Origin: Bacteroidia bacterium
GTDB lineage: Bacteria; Bacteroidota; Bacteroidia; Chitinophagales; Chitinophagaceae
NCBI GenBank assembly: GCA_030426665.1
Contig: JAUHYD010000008.1
Span: forward strand, 124,001-188,000
Length of the DNA stretch: 64,000 nucleotides
Direction: 5' to 3'
Made by a program: the position numbers and the translations under genes. This document shows positions 52,325-62,300 of this stretch, piece after piece (the stretch's first letter is position 1; each line of letters begins with the position of its first letter). The notes under the pieces were generated by a model that made no database searches, was not told where the DNA came from, and saw only the letters and a program-made list of their open reading frames with translations.

Positions 52325-53596
52325 ATGAGCCAGTACGAAATCGTGACCTTTATTGTTTGTATTACAGCAGCTATTGCATATATAAACAATAAATTTATAC
52401 GCCTGTCGCCAACGATAGGTATAATGGCGCTTTCGCTTGGTTTTTCTTTTGTTGCGATAGCTATTCATGGTTTTTTCCCCGATGTGGCCCATACATTTAC
52501 AAATGTTATTGCTTCTATCGATTTTCATAAGCTGCTGATGAAGGGCATGCTTGGCTTTCTGCTTTTTGCCGGCGCCATCCATATTGATGCCAAGAGTCTG
52601 AAAGCCGAACGACTTCCCATTATTTCGCTGGCAACTGTCGGCATATTTATTTCTGCAACTATCATCGGCACCCTTCTATACTATCTGTTTCATGCATTCG
52701 GTTTGGATATCGGCTACATCTATTGTTTGCTGTTCGCTTCTCTTATTTCTCCGACAGACCCAATTGCCGTACTCGCAATATTGAAAAAATCTAAATTACC
52801 TAAGTCTTTGGAGCTAAAGATTGCCGGAGAGTCATTGTTTAACGATGGTGTTGCAGTTGTCGTTTTTCTGACCATTTTGCAGGTAGCTCAAACGGGTATT
52901 GAAAACCTCACTTTTGGCGACATTTCTTTATTATTCCTTCAGGAAGCTGTCGGCGGTATATTGTACGGGTTTGTTATCGGATATGTTGGCTTTTTAGCTA
53001 TGCAGTCAATCAACAAATACGAGGTAGAAGTCATGATTACCATTGCCACAGTGATGGGTGGGTATATGTTTGCCGACTTTATACACGTATCCGGGCCGCT
53101 TGCAATGGTAGTTGCAGGTATAGTAATAGGAAACAAAAGTCGCAAGTCGGGTGTATCAGATATTACAATGGATTATCTCGAGAAGTTTTGGGAGTTGATT
53201 GACGAAATGCTGAATGCACTGCTTTTCATGCTTATCGGGTTTGAAATGCTGGTCATTGAGTTTGACAAGAAAATAATAATTATCGGTGTCATCGCTATAT
53301 TCATTGTGTTATTAGCAAGGTTTATTGCTGTTGCACTTCCGGTAACTATTCTACGTACCAAAATGTCGTTCGAGAAACACGCAATTGCTATTCTTACATG
53401 GGGAGGGCTACGCGGCGGGCTGTCGGTTGCACTTGCCCTGTCGGTCCCAAAAGAGATGTTCCGCGATCAGTTTGTGTCGATAACCTATATTATTGTTATC
53501 TTCTCCATACTGGTGCAAGGCCTAACAATCGGCAAATTATACAAATGGCTGCTTAACAAGGGTAACAAAGAAGAGGAGCAAAGTGCTAAAACCTAG
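52325..53596 (+). CDS. CPA1-type Na+(or K+)/H+ antiporter
   Basis: Membrane antiporter of 423 residues with about 12 helices, homologous to NhaP-type proteins that exchange sodium or potassium for protons. The diagnostic stretch SLISPTDPIAVLAIL (about 138-152) is followed by GESLFNDGVAVVVF (about 168-181), in which the Asn-Asp pair is the ion-binding ND motif of electroneutral CPA1 members. Late helices include AILTWGGLRGGLSVALAL (about 354-371), a typical conserved helix. A short charged tail ends the protein, with no C-terminal RCK domain. Its 3' end overlaps the convergent PorP/SprF gene by 11 nt. Role in pH and salt balance is inferred from the family. Confidence 0.9.
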   Translation: MSQYEIVTFIVCITAAIAYINNKFIRLSPTIGIMALSLGFSFVAIAIHGFFPDVAHTFTNVIASIDFHKLLMKGMLGFLLFAGAIHIDAKSLKAERLPIISLATVGIFISATIIGTLLYYLFHAFGLDIGYIYCLLFASLISPTDPIAVLAILKKSKLPKSLELKIAGESLFNDGVAVVVFLTILQVAQTGIENLTFGDISLLFLQEAVGGILYGFVIGYVGFLAMQSINKYEVEVMITIATVMGGYMFADFIHVSGPLAMVVAGIVIGNKSRKSGVSDITMDYLEKFWELIDEMLNALLFMLIGFEMLVIEFDKKIIIIGVIAIFIVLLARFIAVALPVTILRTKMSFEKHAIAILTWGGLRGGLSVALALSVPKEMFRDQFVSITYIIVIFSILVQGLTIGKLYKWLLNKGNKEEEQSAKT

Positions 53597-54659
53597 GGCA
53601 TACCATCTTTTTGGCCATTCCTTTATCAAAGAAATCACCGGAATGGAATAGCGTCACTTCTACGCCACCGGCCATATGGCTCGCATCTTTCAAAGTAGAA
53701 ACATTGATATCGTAACTTACACCCAGTGCCATCCGATTGTATTTAACTTTCACAATTGGTATTACAGCATCCTGGTATCGGTAAAAACCGCCACCTGTCA
53801 GGATAAACTCTTTCATTTCCCCTAAACTCTTACGCCAGCTTAATAATCCACCTGCCATTATCTCTTTGTACGTACCCTGAAAAGCTGCATTTACATGAAC
53901 CTGCATTATAATGTCATCCATTACATTCATACTCATTGCTGCATTTCCATTAAAACGGACGTTCTGCGTAACATCATTTACATCGTAATACGAGAATTTA
54001 GGTTGGGTAAAGTGATAGCCTGAAACGCCTAAGACGTAAGTGATATTGTTATTGTACCCGGTGCTTGTATTAAAGTTCAAGCCTGCCCCTAAATCCCAGA
54101 AGCTCATTTTTGTGTTTGGAAAATTCTCCAGAGAAGGCAGATTTGGGTCAAATCGCCCACCCTGAAACTGGTTATTAAATGTTGCTTTCCCAGGATCAAA
54201 ACTGTACTGAATGTGACCACCGGTAAAACCAACCGACAAGTACGTGTTATGGTCAACATTCATCGACTTGTTGTAGTTCACTGACGGGTATATTCCGGTA
54301 ATTTTCTGATCAACGCTGCCCGCCTTGTCGGTAAAGCCTAACACACCAAAACTGAAAAAGTCATTGGACATTTCACTCATCTGAAAACGGCTTTCCCCGC
54401 TAACCACCTTTGTCTCATATGGGTTGCTGATGCTACTCCACTGATTGCGGTAATAAACACCGACTTTGTAGTCATCGGCAAAAACACCGGTTAGAGCCGG
54501 GTTACGTAAAATCGATGTTTCATAAAATTGTGAGAAGTGAATGTCGGCCTGCGCAAATACAGTCCCCGATATATTCATTACCAATAAAAACAGCACCACC
54601 ACACGGGCAGCCCCACTGGCATGCTTTATGACACTCTGATAGTTAAAATAGTTTTTCAT
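53586..54659 (-). CDS. PorP/SprF-family T9SS outer-membrane protein
   Basis: An outer-membrane protein of 357 residues. The signal peptide (about 1-36) ends near VFAQADIHFSQF. The mature N-terminus ADIHFSQFYETSILRNPALTGVFADDYKVGVYYRNQW is the family hallmark, and the remainder is a beta-barrel of aromatic-rich strands. PorP and SprF work with T9SS; SprF is needed for SprB-type adhesin attachment in Flavobacterium. The gene starts 4 nt after the stop of the PKD adhesin, as sprF follows sprB, so this is likely the dedicated partner of that adhesin. The C-terminal end overlaps the antiporter gene. Confidence 0.88.
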   Translation of the reverse strand: MKNYFNYQSVIKHASGAARVVVLFLLVMNISGTVFAQADIHFSQFYETSILRNPALTGVFADDYKVGVYYRNQWSSISNPYETKVVSGESRFQMSEMSNDFFSFGVLGFTDKAGSVDQKITGIYPSVNYNKSMNVDHNTYLSVGFTGGHIQYSFDPGKATFNNQFQGGRFDPNLPSLENFPNTKMSFWDLGAGLNFNTSTGYNNNITYVLGVSGYHFTQPKFSYYDVNDVTQNVRFNGNAAMSMNVMDDIIMQVHVNAAFQGTYKEIMAGGLLSWRKSLGEMKEFILTGGGFYRYQDAVIPIVKVKYNRMALGVSYDINVSTLKDASHMAGGVEVTLFHSGDFFDKGMAKKMVCPRF

Positions 54660-54663
54660 AGGT

Positions 54664-57600
54664 TTATCTAATTATAGTTACATCTCCCTTCATAACAATA
54701 TCCTCACCGGTATAGCACAGTGCCTCCATAATATATACATATACTCCCGGCTTAGGTCCGGCACCTTTATACGAGCCATCCCAGGCGTTTTCTGCATCGT
54801 TAAGGGAAATGTTATTGCGCTCAAACATCAACTCGCCCCATCGATTATAAATGCGGAATGTCTTAATTACTTTAACGCCTATCCCACGTGGATAAAACAC
54901 ATCATTTTGTCCGTCTCCATTTGGCGTAAACGTATTAGGGATAAATATCTGACTATTATCGCAATAGAGCAAAATGGTCACCGAATCGGACGCCTTGCAC
55001 CCATGTATCGAGGTTACGTCAACGTTATATGTTGTCATTACCGACATACTCGCGACAGGGCTGGCGCATTGCGTGCAATCCAATGTTTCGCCCGGCCACC
55101 ACATATAACTGTCTATGTCGGTTCCTGTTGCGTGAAGCTGGGCTTTAGAACCTGCAAGCAAGCGCTGGTTCGGGCCGGCATCAACTGTCGGCAACGGGTA
55201 AATAACAACCGTCACATGATTGGTATCGGGTATACAGCTACCCAGTTGAGCAATCACAGTATATATCGTTGTATAGTTTGGTCGGGCAATAGGGTTGTAT
55301 ATGGTATTATTGTTTAACCCCGTCGGCGGCAGCCAAAGGTAGGTGTGGGCACCTGTATCGAACAGCTGCACCGGAACACCCTCACACACGGCGGTGTCGC
55401 CCCAGGCACGACTTGTGGTATGCGTTCTCAACCCGACCGTAACCGTTGCCGAATCAATACAACCCTTGGTGTCTGTCCCAATAACCGTATAAGTCGTTTC
55501 TACCGTCGGAGAGGCAAATGTAGGGTTGCAGGCTGTACAGCTCAATGTAGCAGGTGGCGCCCAGGTATACGTGGCCGCACCATAACCATGTAGCGTAGCA
55601 GGGTCGCCCACACAAACTACAGTATCAGGATCAGCTGTAACTACCGGCGGCGGGTCAATAATTAGTTCTCTGGTGACCATTCCTGTACAGCCCCAACCAT
55701 TTGTCACTTTTAAAGTCACCGGATATGTGCCCGGGGTACTAATTGAGTACGTAGGCGAAGCAAGTGTGCTGGTGATGCCATCATATGTCCACTCCCAGGT
55801 CGTAATAGGTGACCAATATGTTGTGGAAGAGTCGACAAAATTAAAGTCCATGCCTATACACACCGGACTTGGCTCAGTAGTGAACTTAGGATTTATCTCA
55901 TCCACCTTAATTGTGTCGAGTCCTATACTTGACGTCTGGCAGCCTGTGTTGTCGCTAAGCAGCAACTTGGGCACATATGCTCCCGCGGTAGTATATACGT
56001 GAGTTATTGTGTCAGAACGAGAAGTGGCACTTGTAACACCATCAGAAAAGTCCCAGGTTATGTAGGGCACATTGCTCAATGTAGCGATAAAGTGGACAGT
56101 AAGCGGCGCACACCCCTGCAAAGGCGTATAAGTAAACGCACCTGCATAACCAAAGATATTAACAGCACTGGTCGCGGTATCCTTGCAACCATACACATTA
56201 GTTGCGATAAGCTGGATGGGATACAAACCCGAAGCCAGATACAGATTGCTCGGAGATAATGCCGTCGAAGAGCTACCATCACCCAGATCCCAACTATAAA
56301 TGGTTGCACCTGTACTTGTATTTGTGAAGTTGACCGTCAACGGCGGACAAACCGATACCGAGTCAGACATGGTAAAACCGGCGGTCGGCTTATTCACGTT
56401 GATAAACGCGGTGTACGTCGTATCGTGCGTACATCCATGAGTGTCTGTGATGGTGAGCTTAACATTATAACTACCAATAGCAGAGTAAGTGTGCACGGGC
56501 GACAAAACAGTAGACGTTCCACCATCACCAAAATCCCACAATGCTGTGGCAACACCCGGAGTCGTAATATTAAAAGTGACCGGACTACTCACACAGGGGT
56601 TTCGGTTGGAAACGGTAAATGCAGCGATAGGATTATACACTTGCACATACAACGGTCGCGTCAAAGAATCCCTGCAACCAACATTATCTGTAACGACGCA
56701 CTTAATCGAATAACTGCCGGCCGGTACATAAGTATGGGATACAGGTGTACCGGAACCCGTTGTACCGTCGCCGAAGTTCCACAAATAGCTGGTGAGCACA
56801 GAACCCGAAGTTGCGGTACTTGCATCAGTAAAGGTCACAGAAAGCGGACTACAGCCGGAGAGGGGTGTCGCCGAAAAGTCAACAGACGGTCCCGATACCA
56901 GAATATAGTTTGTCTTCGTAATGGTATCTAAACAACCCAATGCATTCTGTACGACAAGTGTAATCGTGTGCCAGCCGGTATCCGTAAAGCTCCTTGTATA
57001 GGTAGGGGACGTCGCACCGGTACCCAAAGGAAGTCCGTCTACGTACCAATAATATGCCGACGGGGTCCCACCGGTCGTTGTTGACGTAAGAATTACAGAT
57101 TCTCCTTTACAGACCAATGCATCATCCGTAGTGAAGTCCGGCACAAGCCCTTCAAGAAAAATAGTCCTGGAGACAGTATCCCGACAACCGCTGGCGGCAT
57201 TATACGTTGCCAACTGAACTGTATATCCACCCAACGAAGGATAATCATGTACCGGATCATCTTCTGTCGACGTCGTTCCGTCGCCGAATATCCATAAGTG
57301 GGTATCATCACCCATTGAAAGGTCCCAGAACTTGACTCTGTTTGAAGGAGAACAATAAACCGAATCCTCCATTATTGCTTTCGGCGAGTCGACAGTTATA
57401 TAATCTGAAATCGTATACGGCAATCCGCGACAACCTCGGTAAGAAGGAACAACCGTAACCGAAAATACGCCGGGCAGTGTGTATGTATGATGCACTTCAA
57501 GGGGTGGCACAGAGGTGTCATAAACCGGACCTCCGCCGTCACCAAACTCCCAGTACCATTCATCTACCGGCCCGTGAATGATAACCGGCGTAAATACAAT

Positions 57601-59223
57601 ATCCACATAATCACCATAACAAACATGAGTTGGAGCGGCTGTAAAGGTAACTTCAGGTGGAGCACCTACTCTTATGCGCACATGTGCCGTATCTGTACAA
57701 CCATTGTCTGTAAGAACGGTAACTGTAGCAGTGTATATACCTACTGCAGTATAAGTATGGGTGGGAGAACCTCCTACTCCGGTTGCGCCATCGCCGAAAT
57801 CCCAGGTGTAAGACGTCACGCCATACGGATACGGAGAAACTCCCGGAGGAGGAACGTGTGTTATCAAGTCATTGTCAAACAAAACAGTCAACGGTACGCA
57901 TCCGGAATCCGGAGTGGCAGTTGCGCTGAAGTCTATATCGTAAATATTATGTGTAGCGTTAACCGTATCGCGGCAACCGCTGACAGGGTCTACAACCACC
58001 ATACGCACGTTTTTCACGCCATTGGTTCCATAAGTATGCGTTACAGGGTTACCGCTTGCCATGACACCACCTTCAAAAATCCAATCGTAGGAGATTCCCC
58101 CCGGCCCGCTTCCGGTATAGGTTATTGTTGTAGGAGCAGGGCAAGGCTCGTCAGGACTGATTGTTATTGTTGCGGCAGGGCCCGGCAGAATTACGATTGT
58201 GTGGCTTACAGTCGCAGTACAGGGTCCGCTGACAATATTCAACGAGACGGTATAAGTACCGGGACTGCTGTATGAATGACTGCCATTAAACCCTGTCGAT
58301 GTTCCTCCATCCCCATAGTTCCAGGTGCGGGAGGTATGGCTGCTACTGGTATTAAGGAAAGTTACTGTCGAAGAAACACAAGCAGTATCCGGCAATGTGA
58401 AGGATGCCGCTAAGTCGGCAATCGTTACAGAAGAGGTTACGGTATCTATACAGCCGTTTCCATCGGTTACAATTAAGCGTATCGGATAAGTGCCGGTTGC
58501 TCCGTAAGTGTGTGAAGGCGTGGCACCGGAACCCACACCTCCGTCACCGAAAGTCCAGGCATAGGTAAGGGCCGGAGTCCCCACACTGGTACTTGCAAAC
58601 CCAATAGAAACAGGCGGGTTACAACCACCGGTAATTGGCGCAATACCACCAGTCGGAGCAGGCATTACTTCTACAAATAGCGGACGCACCAGAGATGCAA
58701 CGCAACTTGTTGTTGTGTTGGTAACATATAGCGTAGTGGTATAATGACCGGGCGCACTATAGGCATGCGTTATCGGGGAACCGGTACCTGTAGAGCCATC
58801 TCCGAAACCCCAGGCATAGGTAAATGTGCCCGAACCTCCTCCTGAACCCGTAAAAACGACTGGTTCGCCGGCACATACAACCGTGTCGCTGGCGGTAAAA
58901 CTCACATCAGGAGGTGGAAATACCGTGATTGTCATTGTAGATGTACTCGTCTCAGAGCCATTGGTTGCCGTTAATGTGACCAAATGCGTACCCGGAGTAG
59001 TGAAACTCGTAGAAGGACTGGTTAACACCGAAGAGCCGCTGGTCCCGAATGTCCATGAATATGTAGTCCCACCGGTAGGTGTAGTTGTATTAGTAAAGGA
59101 GACGAGCAGGGGAGCACATCCCGAAGTTGGAGTTGCGGTAAAGCCCGCTGATAGTTGTGCATATGCCGACATATTGGCCAAAGAGCCAATAAACAACAAA
59201 AGCAATAGTTTATATAGTTTCAT
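54664..59223 (-). CDS. Giant PKD-repeat surface adhesin with T9SS type B C-terminal domain (downstream copy)
   Basis: A surface protein of 1,519 residues. The signal peptide (about 1-22, ending SAYA) is followed by 14 PKD-type units (to about residue 1190), recognisable by WxFGDG-like turns such as YAWTFGDGGVG, YTWDFGDGATG and HLWIFGDGTTS. Some units are degenerate (YDWIFEGG, YYWYVDGLPLG). Three Ig-like segments follow with TYTVIGTD and the cysteine pattern SCTACNP. The final 90 residues form the gliding-motility-associated C-terminal domain (IFIPNTFTPNGDGQNDVFYPRG, then FRIYNRWGELMFERN). It is homologous in order to the gene at 59366. The PorP/SprF gene follows at 4 nt. It is probably anchored at the surface for adhesion or gliding. 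Confidence 0.92.
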   Translation of the reverse strand: MKLYKLLLLLFIGSLANMSAYAQLSAGFTATPTSGCAPLLVSFTNTTTPTGGTTYSWTFGTSGSSVLTSPSTSFTTPGTHLVTLTATNGSETSTSTMTITVFPPPDVSFTASDTVVCAGEPVVFTGSGGGSGTFTYAWGFGDGSTGTGSPITHAYSAPGHYTTTLYVTNTTTSCVASLVRPLFVEVMPAPTGGIAPITGGCNPPVSIGFASTSVGTPALTYAWTFGDGGVGSGATPSHTYGATGTYPIRLIVTDGNGCIDTVTSSVTIADLAASFTLPDTACVSSTVTFLNTSSSHTSRTWNYGDGGTSTGFNGSHSYSSPGTYTVSLNIVSGPCTATVSHTIVILPGPAATITISPDEPCPAPTTITYTGSGPGGISYDWIFEGGVMASGNPVTHTYGTNGVKNVRMVVVDPVSGCRDTVNATHNIYDIDFSATATPDSGCVPLTVLFDNDLITHVPPPGVSPYPYGVTSYTWDFGDGATGVGGSPTHTYTAVGIYTATVTVLTDNGCTDTAHVRIRVGAPPEVTFTAAPTHVCYGDYVDIVFTPVIIHGPVDEWYWEFGDGGGPVYDTSVPPLEVHHTYTLPGVFSVTVVPSYRGCRGLPYTISDYITVDSPKAIMEDSVYCSPSNRVKFWDLSMGDDTHLWIFGDGTTSTEDDPVHDYPSLGGYTVQLATYNAASGCRDTVSRTIFLEGLVPDFTTDDALVCKGESVILTSTTTGGTPSAYYWYVDGLPLGTGATSPTYTRSFTDTGWHTITLVVQNALGCLDTITKTNYILVSGPSVDFSATPLSGCSPLSVTFTDASTATSGSVLTSYLWNFGDGTTGSGTPVSHTYVPAGSYSIKCVVTDNVGCRDSLTRPLYVQVYNPIAAFTVSNRNPCVSSPVTFNITTPGVATALWDFGDGGTSTVLSPVHTYSAIGSYNVKLTITDTHGCTHDTTYTAFINVNKPTAGFTMSDSVSVCPPLTVNFTNTSTGATIYSWDLGDGSSSTALSPSNLYLASGLYPIQLIATNVYGCKDTATSAVNIFGYAGAFTYTPLQGCAPLTVHFIATLSNVPYITWDFSDGVTSATSRSDTITHVYTTAGAYVPKLLLSDNTGCQTSSIGLDTIKVDEINPKFTTEPSPVCIGMDFNFVDSSTTYWSPITTWEWTYDGITSTLASPTYSISTPGTYPVTLKVTNGWGCTGMVTRELIIDPPPVVTADPDTVVCVGDPATLHGYGAATYTWAPPATLSCTACNPTFASPTVETTYTVIGTDTKGCIDSATVTVGLRTHTTSRAWGDTAVCEGVPVQLFDTGAHTYLWLPPTGLNNNTIYNPIARPNYTTIYTVIAQLGSCIPDTNHVTVVIYPLPTVDAGPNQRLLAGSKAQLHATGTDIDSYMWWPGETLDCTQCASPVASMSVMTTYNVDVTSIHGCKASDSVTILLYCDNSQIFIPNTFTPNGDGQNDVFYPRGIGVKVIKTFRIYNRWGELMFERNNISLNDAENAWDGSYKGAGPKPGVYVYIMEALCYTGEDIVMKGDVTIIR

Positions 59224-59365
59224 AAAAATCTAAAATAATTATATATAATATTATAGGGCGAATTATAAAGATAATAATCTTTTGTTAAAAGAGACATTAC
59301 GAAAATGAGAAAAGTTGGGTTTACGCAGTTGCCCTTATGCAATTCGGCGACTATCGCACGTAAAC

Positions 59366-62300
59366 CTATCTAATGATAGTAACATCTCCCTTTACGACCA
59401 CATCCTCTCCTGTAAAACATATACCCTCCAGAATATATACATATACGTCCGGTCTGGGGGTGTTTCCTTTATACGATCCATCCCAGGCATTTGATGCATC
59501 GTTAAGCCCGAAATTATTTCGCTCAAATAGCAATTCACCCCAGCGATTATAAATTCTGAATGTCTTAATTTGTTTCAGTCCTATTCCTCTCGGGTAAAAC
59601 ACATCGTTTTCTCCATCACCATTGGGCGTAAATGTGTTCGGAATAAACACCATGCTATTATCGCAATAAAGTAATATCGTTACCGAATCAGACGCACTAC
59701 ACCCATGTTGAGAAAGCACATCTACGTTATAGGTAGTTGTTACCGACATGCTGGCTACCGGGTTCGAGCATTCCGGGCAGGAAAGCGTTTCGTAGGGCCA
59801 CCACCGGTACGAAACGATATTCGTGCCGGTAGCGTTCAGCTGTGCTTTAGACCCTGCCAGAAGTCGTTGGTCGGGTCCGGCATCAACGGTAGGAAGCGGA
59901 TAAATAAACACCGTTACCTGATTGGTGTCCGGTATACAACTCCCCAATCTGGCGATTACCGTATACACGGTTGTGTACTCCGGCGTTGCAATCGGGTTGT
60001 AGACCGTACTGCTATTGAGCCCGGCAGCAGGTATCCACTGATAGGTATGTCCTCCTGTATCAAACAACTGAACAGGAACACCCTGACACACCGCAGTATC
60101 GCCCCAGGCTTTACTAACGGTATTTGTCCTTAGCCCTACGGTCACCTGTGCGGTATCCTTGCAACCGTTAGCATCGGTACCGGTAACGGTGTAAACCGTC
60201 ACATCAACCGGAGTTGCATTGGTAGGGTTACATTCTGTACAACTAACCGTAGATGCAGGTAACCAGGTGTAAGTAACTGCGCCATATCCCATCAATGTTG
60301 CAGGATCGCCGATACAAACTACTGTATCGGGGCTGACCGTAACGTCGGGTGGCGGGTATACAATGATATTCTGAGTAAGCACCCCTACACACCCCCAACT
60401 ATTCCGGACTTTGAGCGTAACAGGGTAGGAGCCGGGTGTACCTATTGTATGCGTTGGCGACTCATCTGTACTGGTAATGCCATCATAAGTCCACTCCCAG
60501 CTATTAACCGGCTCCCAATAAGTTGTGGAGGAGTCAATAAATGTAAATTGAGTTTCAATACAAACCGGACTGGGTTCAGTAGTAAATTTAGGTATCAACT
60601 CATCTACTTTTATGGTGTCAACCCCCACACTTGATGTCTGGCACCCCGTGTTATCACTCAACAAAAGTTTCGGAACATAAGCACCCGGCGTAGTATACAC
60701 ATGTGTTATCGTATCGCTGAAAGATACACTACTCGTCACCCCGTCAGAAAAATCCCAGATAATAAAAGGAACATTGCTTAGTGTGGCAGAAAACGATACG
60801 GCAAACGGCACACAACCATTGAGTGGCGAATAGGTAAATGCTCCCGCATACCCGAATATGTTTATCGCTTTATGTGCCGTGTCCTTACAACCATGCTCAT
60901 TTGTTACAATCAACTGCGCATCGTACAGACCCGACGAAATATACATATTGCTCGGCGACATAACTGTGGACGCGCCACCGTCTCCGAACACCCAATTGTA
61001 CACCGACCCTCCGGTACTAAAGTTAGTAAAATTGACAAACAAAGGCGGGCACACAGAAATAGAATCGCTTACCGCAAATGCAGCATTTGGCTTTGTGACA
61101 TTAATGTAAGCGACGGCGATTTTTTCATCTGTACAACCATGCGCATCCGTAACGGTTAGCTTCACAGTATATGCTCCCAGCGCAGTGTATACATGAGTCG
61201 GGGAGGTAGTCGTAGATGTAGTGCCGTCACCAAAATCCCATACCGAACTTACTACGCCGCCGGTAGATAGATTGTTAAACGTAACAGGTGTATTGAGACA
61301 TGGGAACGCATTGGTAGCTCCAAAATCTGCAGTTGGCTGATATACGTTGATGTAGTCCGGTTTTATCATGGTGTCAATACAGCCTATATTGTCAGTGACT
61401 ATCTCTGTGACGGTATAGGTACCGGCAACAGTATACAAATGTGATGTAGGTGTTGTTGACGTTATCACCGTTCCTCCGTCGCCGAAGTCCCACTCATAAG
61501 AAGTGAGCCACGTGCCCGGCACAGGTGTACTGGCATCAGCAAAACTTACCGTCAACGGGTTACAGCCTTCAACCGGGGTCGCAATAAAATCGGGGTCTGC
61601 GGGTCCGACAATTACCCAGCTGGAATCAATCACAGTGTCGAAGCATAGATATTCGTCTTTAATAATGAGCGTCACTGTATACACTCCCGAATTGAAAAAA
61701 GTGTCAGTAAAATAGGGGTCGCCGGTTGTCCTCCCGGGATGGGAATAGGTAGGATGAGAAACCCACCATCGATACTCACTTGCGGTTACACCGGAAACGT
61801 GGGCGGTAAACCGGACCGTGTCTACCCGGCAGATTGTCGTATCGGAAGCCGTAATACTCAAATCGGGAGGGATAAGGTTGATAATTTGTAGTGCAGTATC
61901 ATGACATCCGCTTGCTTCATTATACGTCGCCAAACGAACATAGTAAATACCAAAAGACGGATAAGTGTGGCTGACTGTATCGAGCGTTGAAGTAGTGCCA
62001 TCTCCGAACATCCATAGGTGACTATCTGCACCCAATGATTGATTAATGAAGTTTACCTTGGTTCTGGGAGCGCATTCAAACTCAAAATGAATTATAGATT
62101 TCGGTGAATCAACAAGTACATAGTCTGTAATTGAATAAGGTGTACCCGGACATCCGTGATAATATGGCGTTACTGAAACCGTAAATAGTCCGGGCAAAAT
62201 ATAAACATGGGTCGCCGGCGACGCGTGAGTGCTATAAATGGTCAAAGCATCCTCCCCGAAATTCCATCGCCACTCATCTACCGGACCCGTCACAATTGTA

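Noticed and set aside
57487-58275. A 262-codon plus-strand frame inside the adhesin gene
   Set aside because: It is antisense to the PKD repeats, shows no family resemblance, and its composition simply mirrors the repeat codons. Similar antisense frames occur throughout both adhesin genes.
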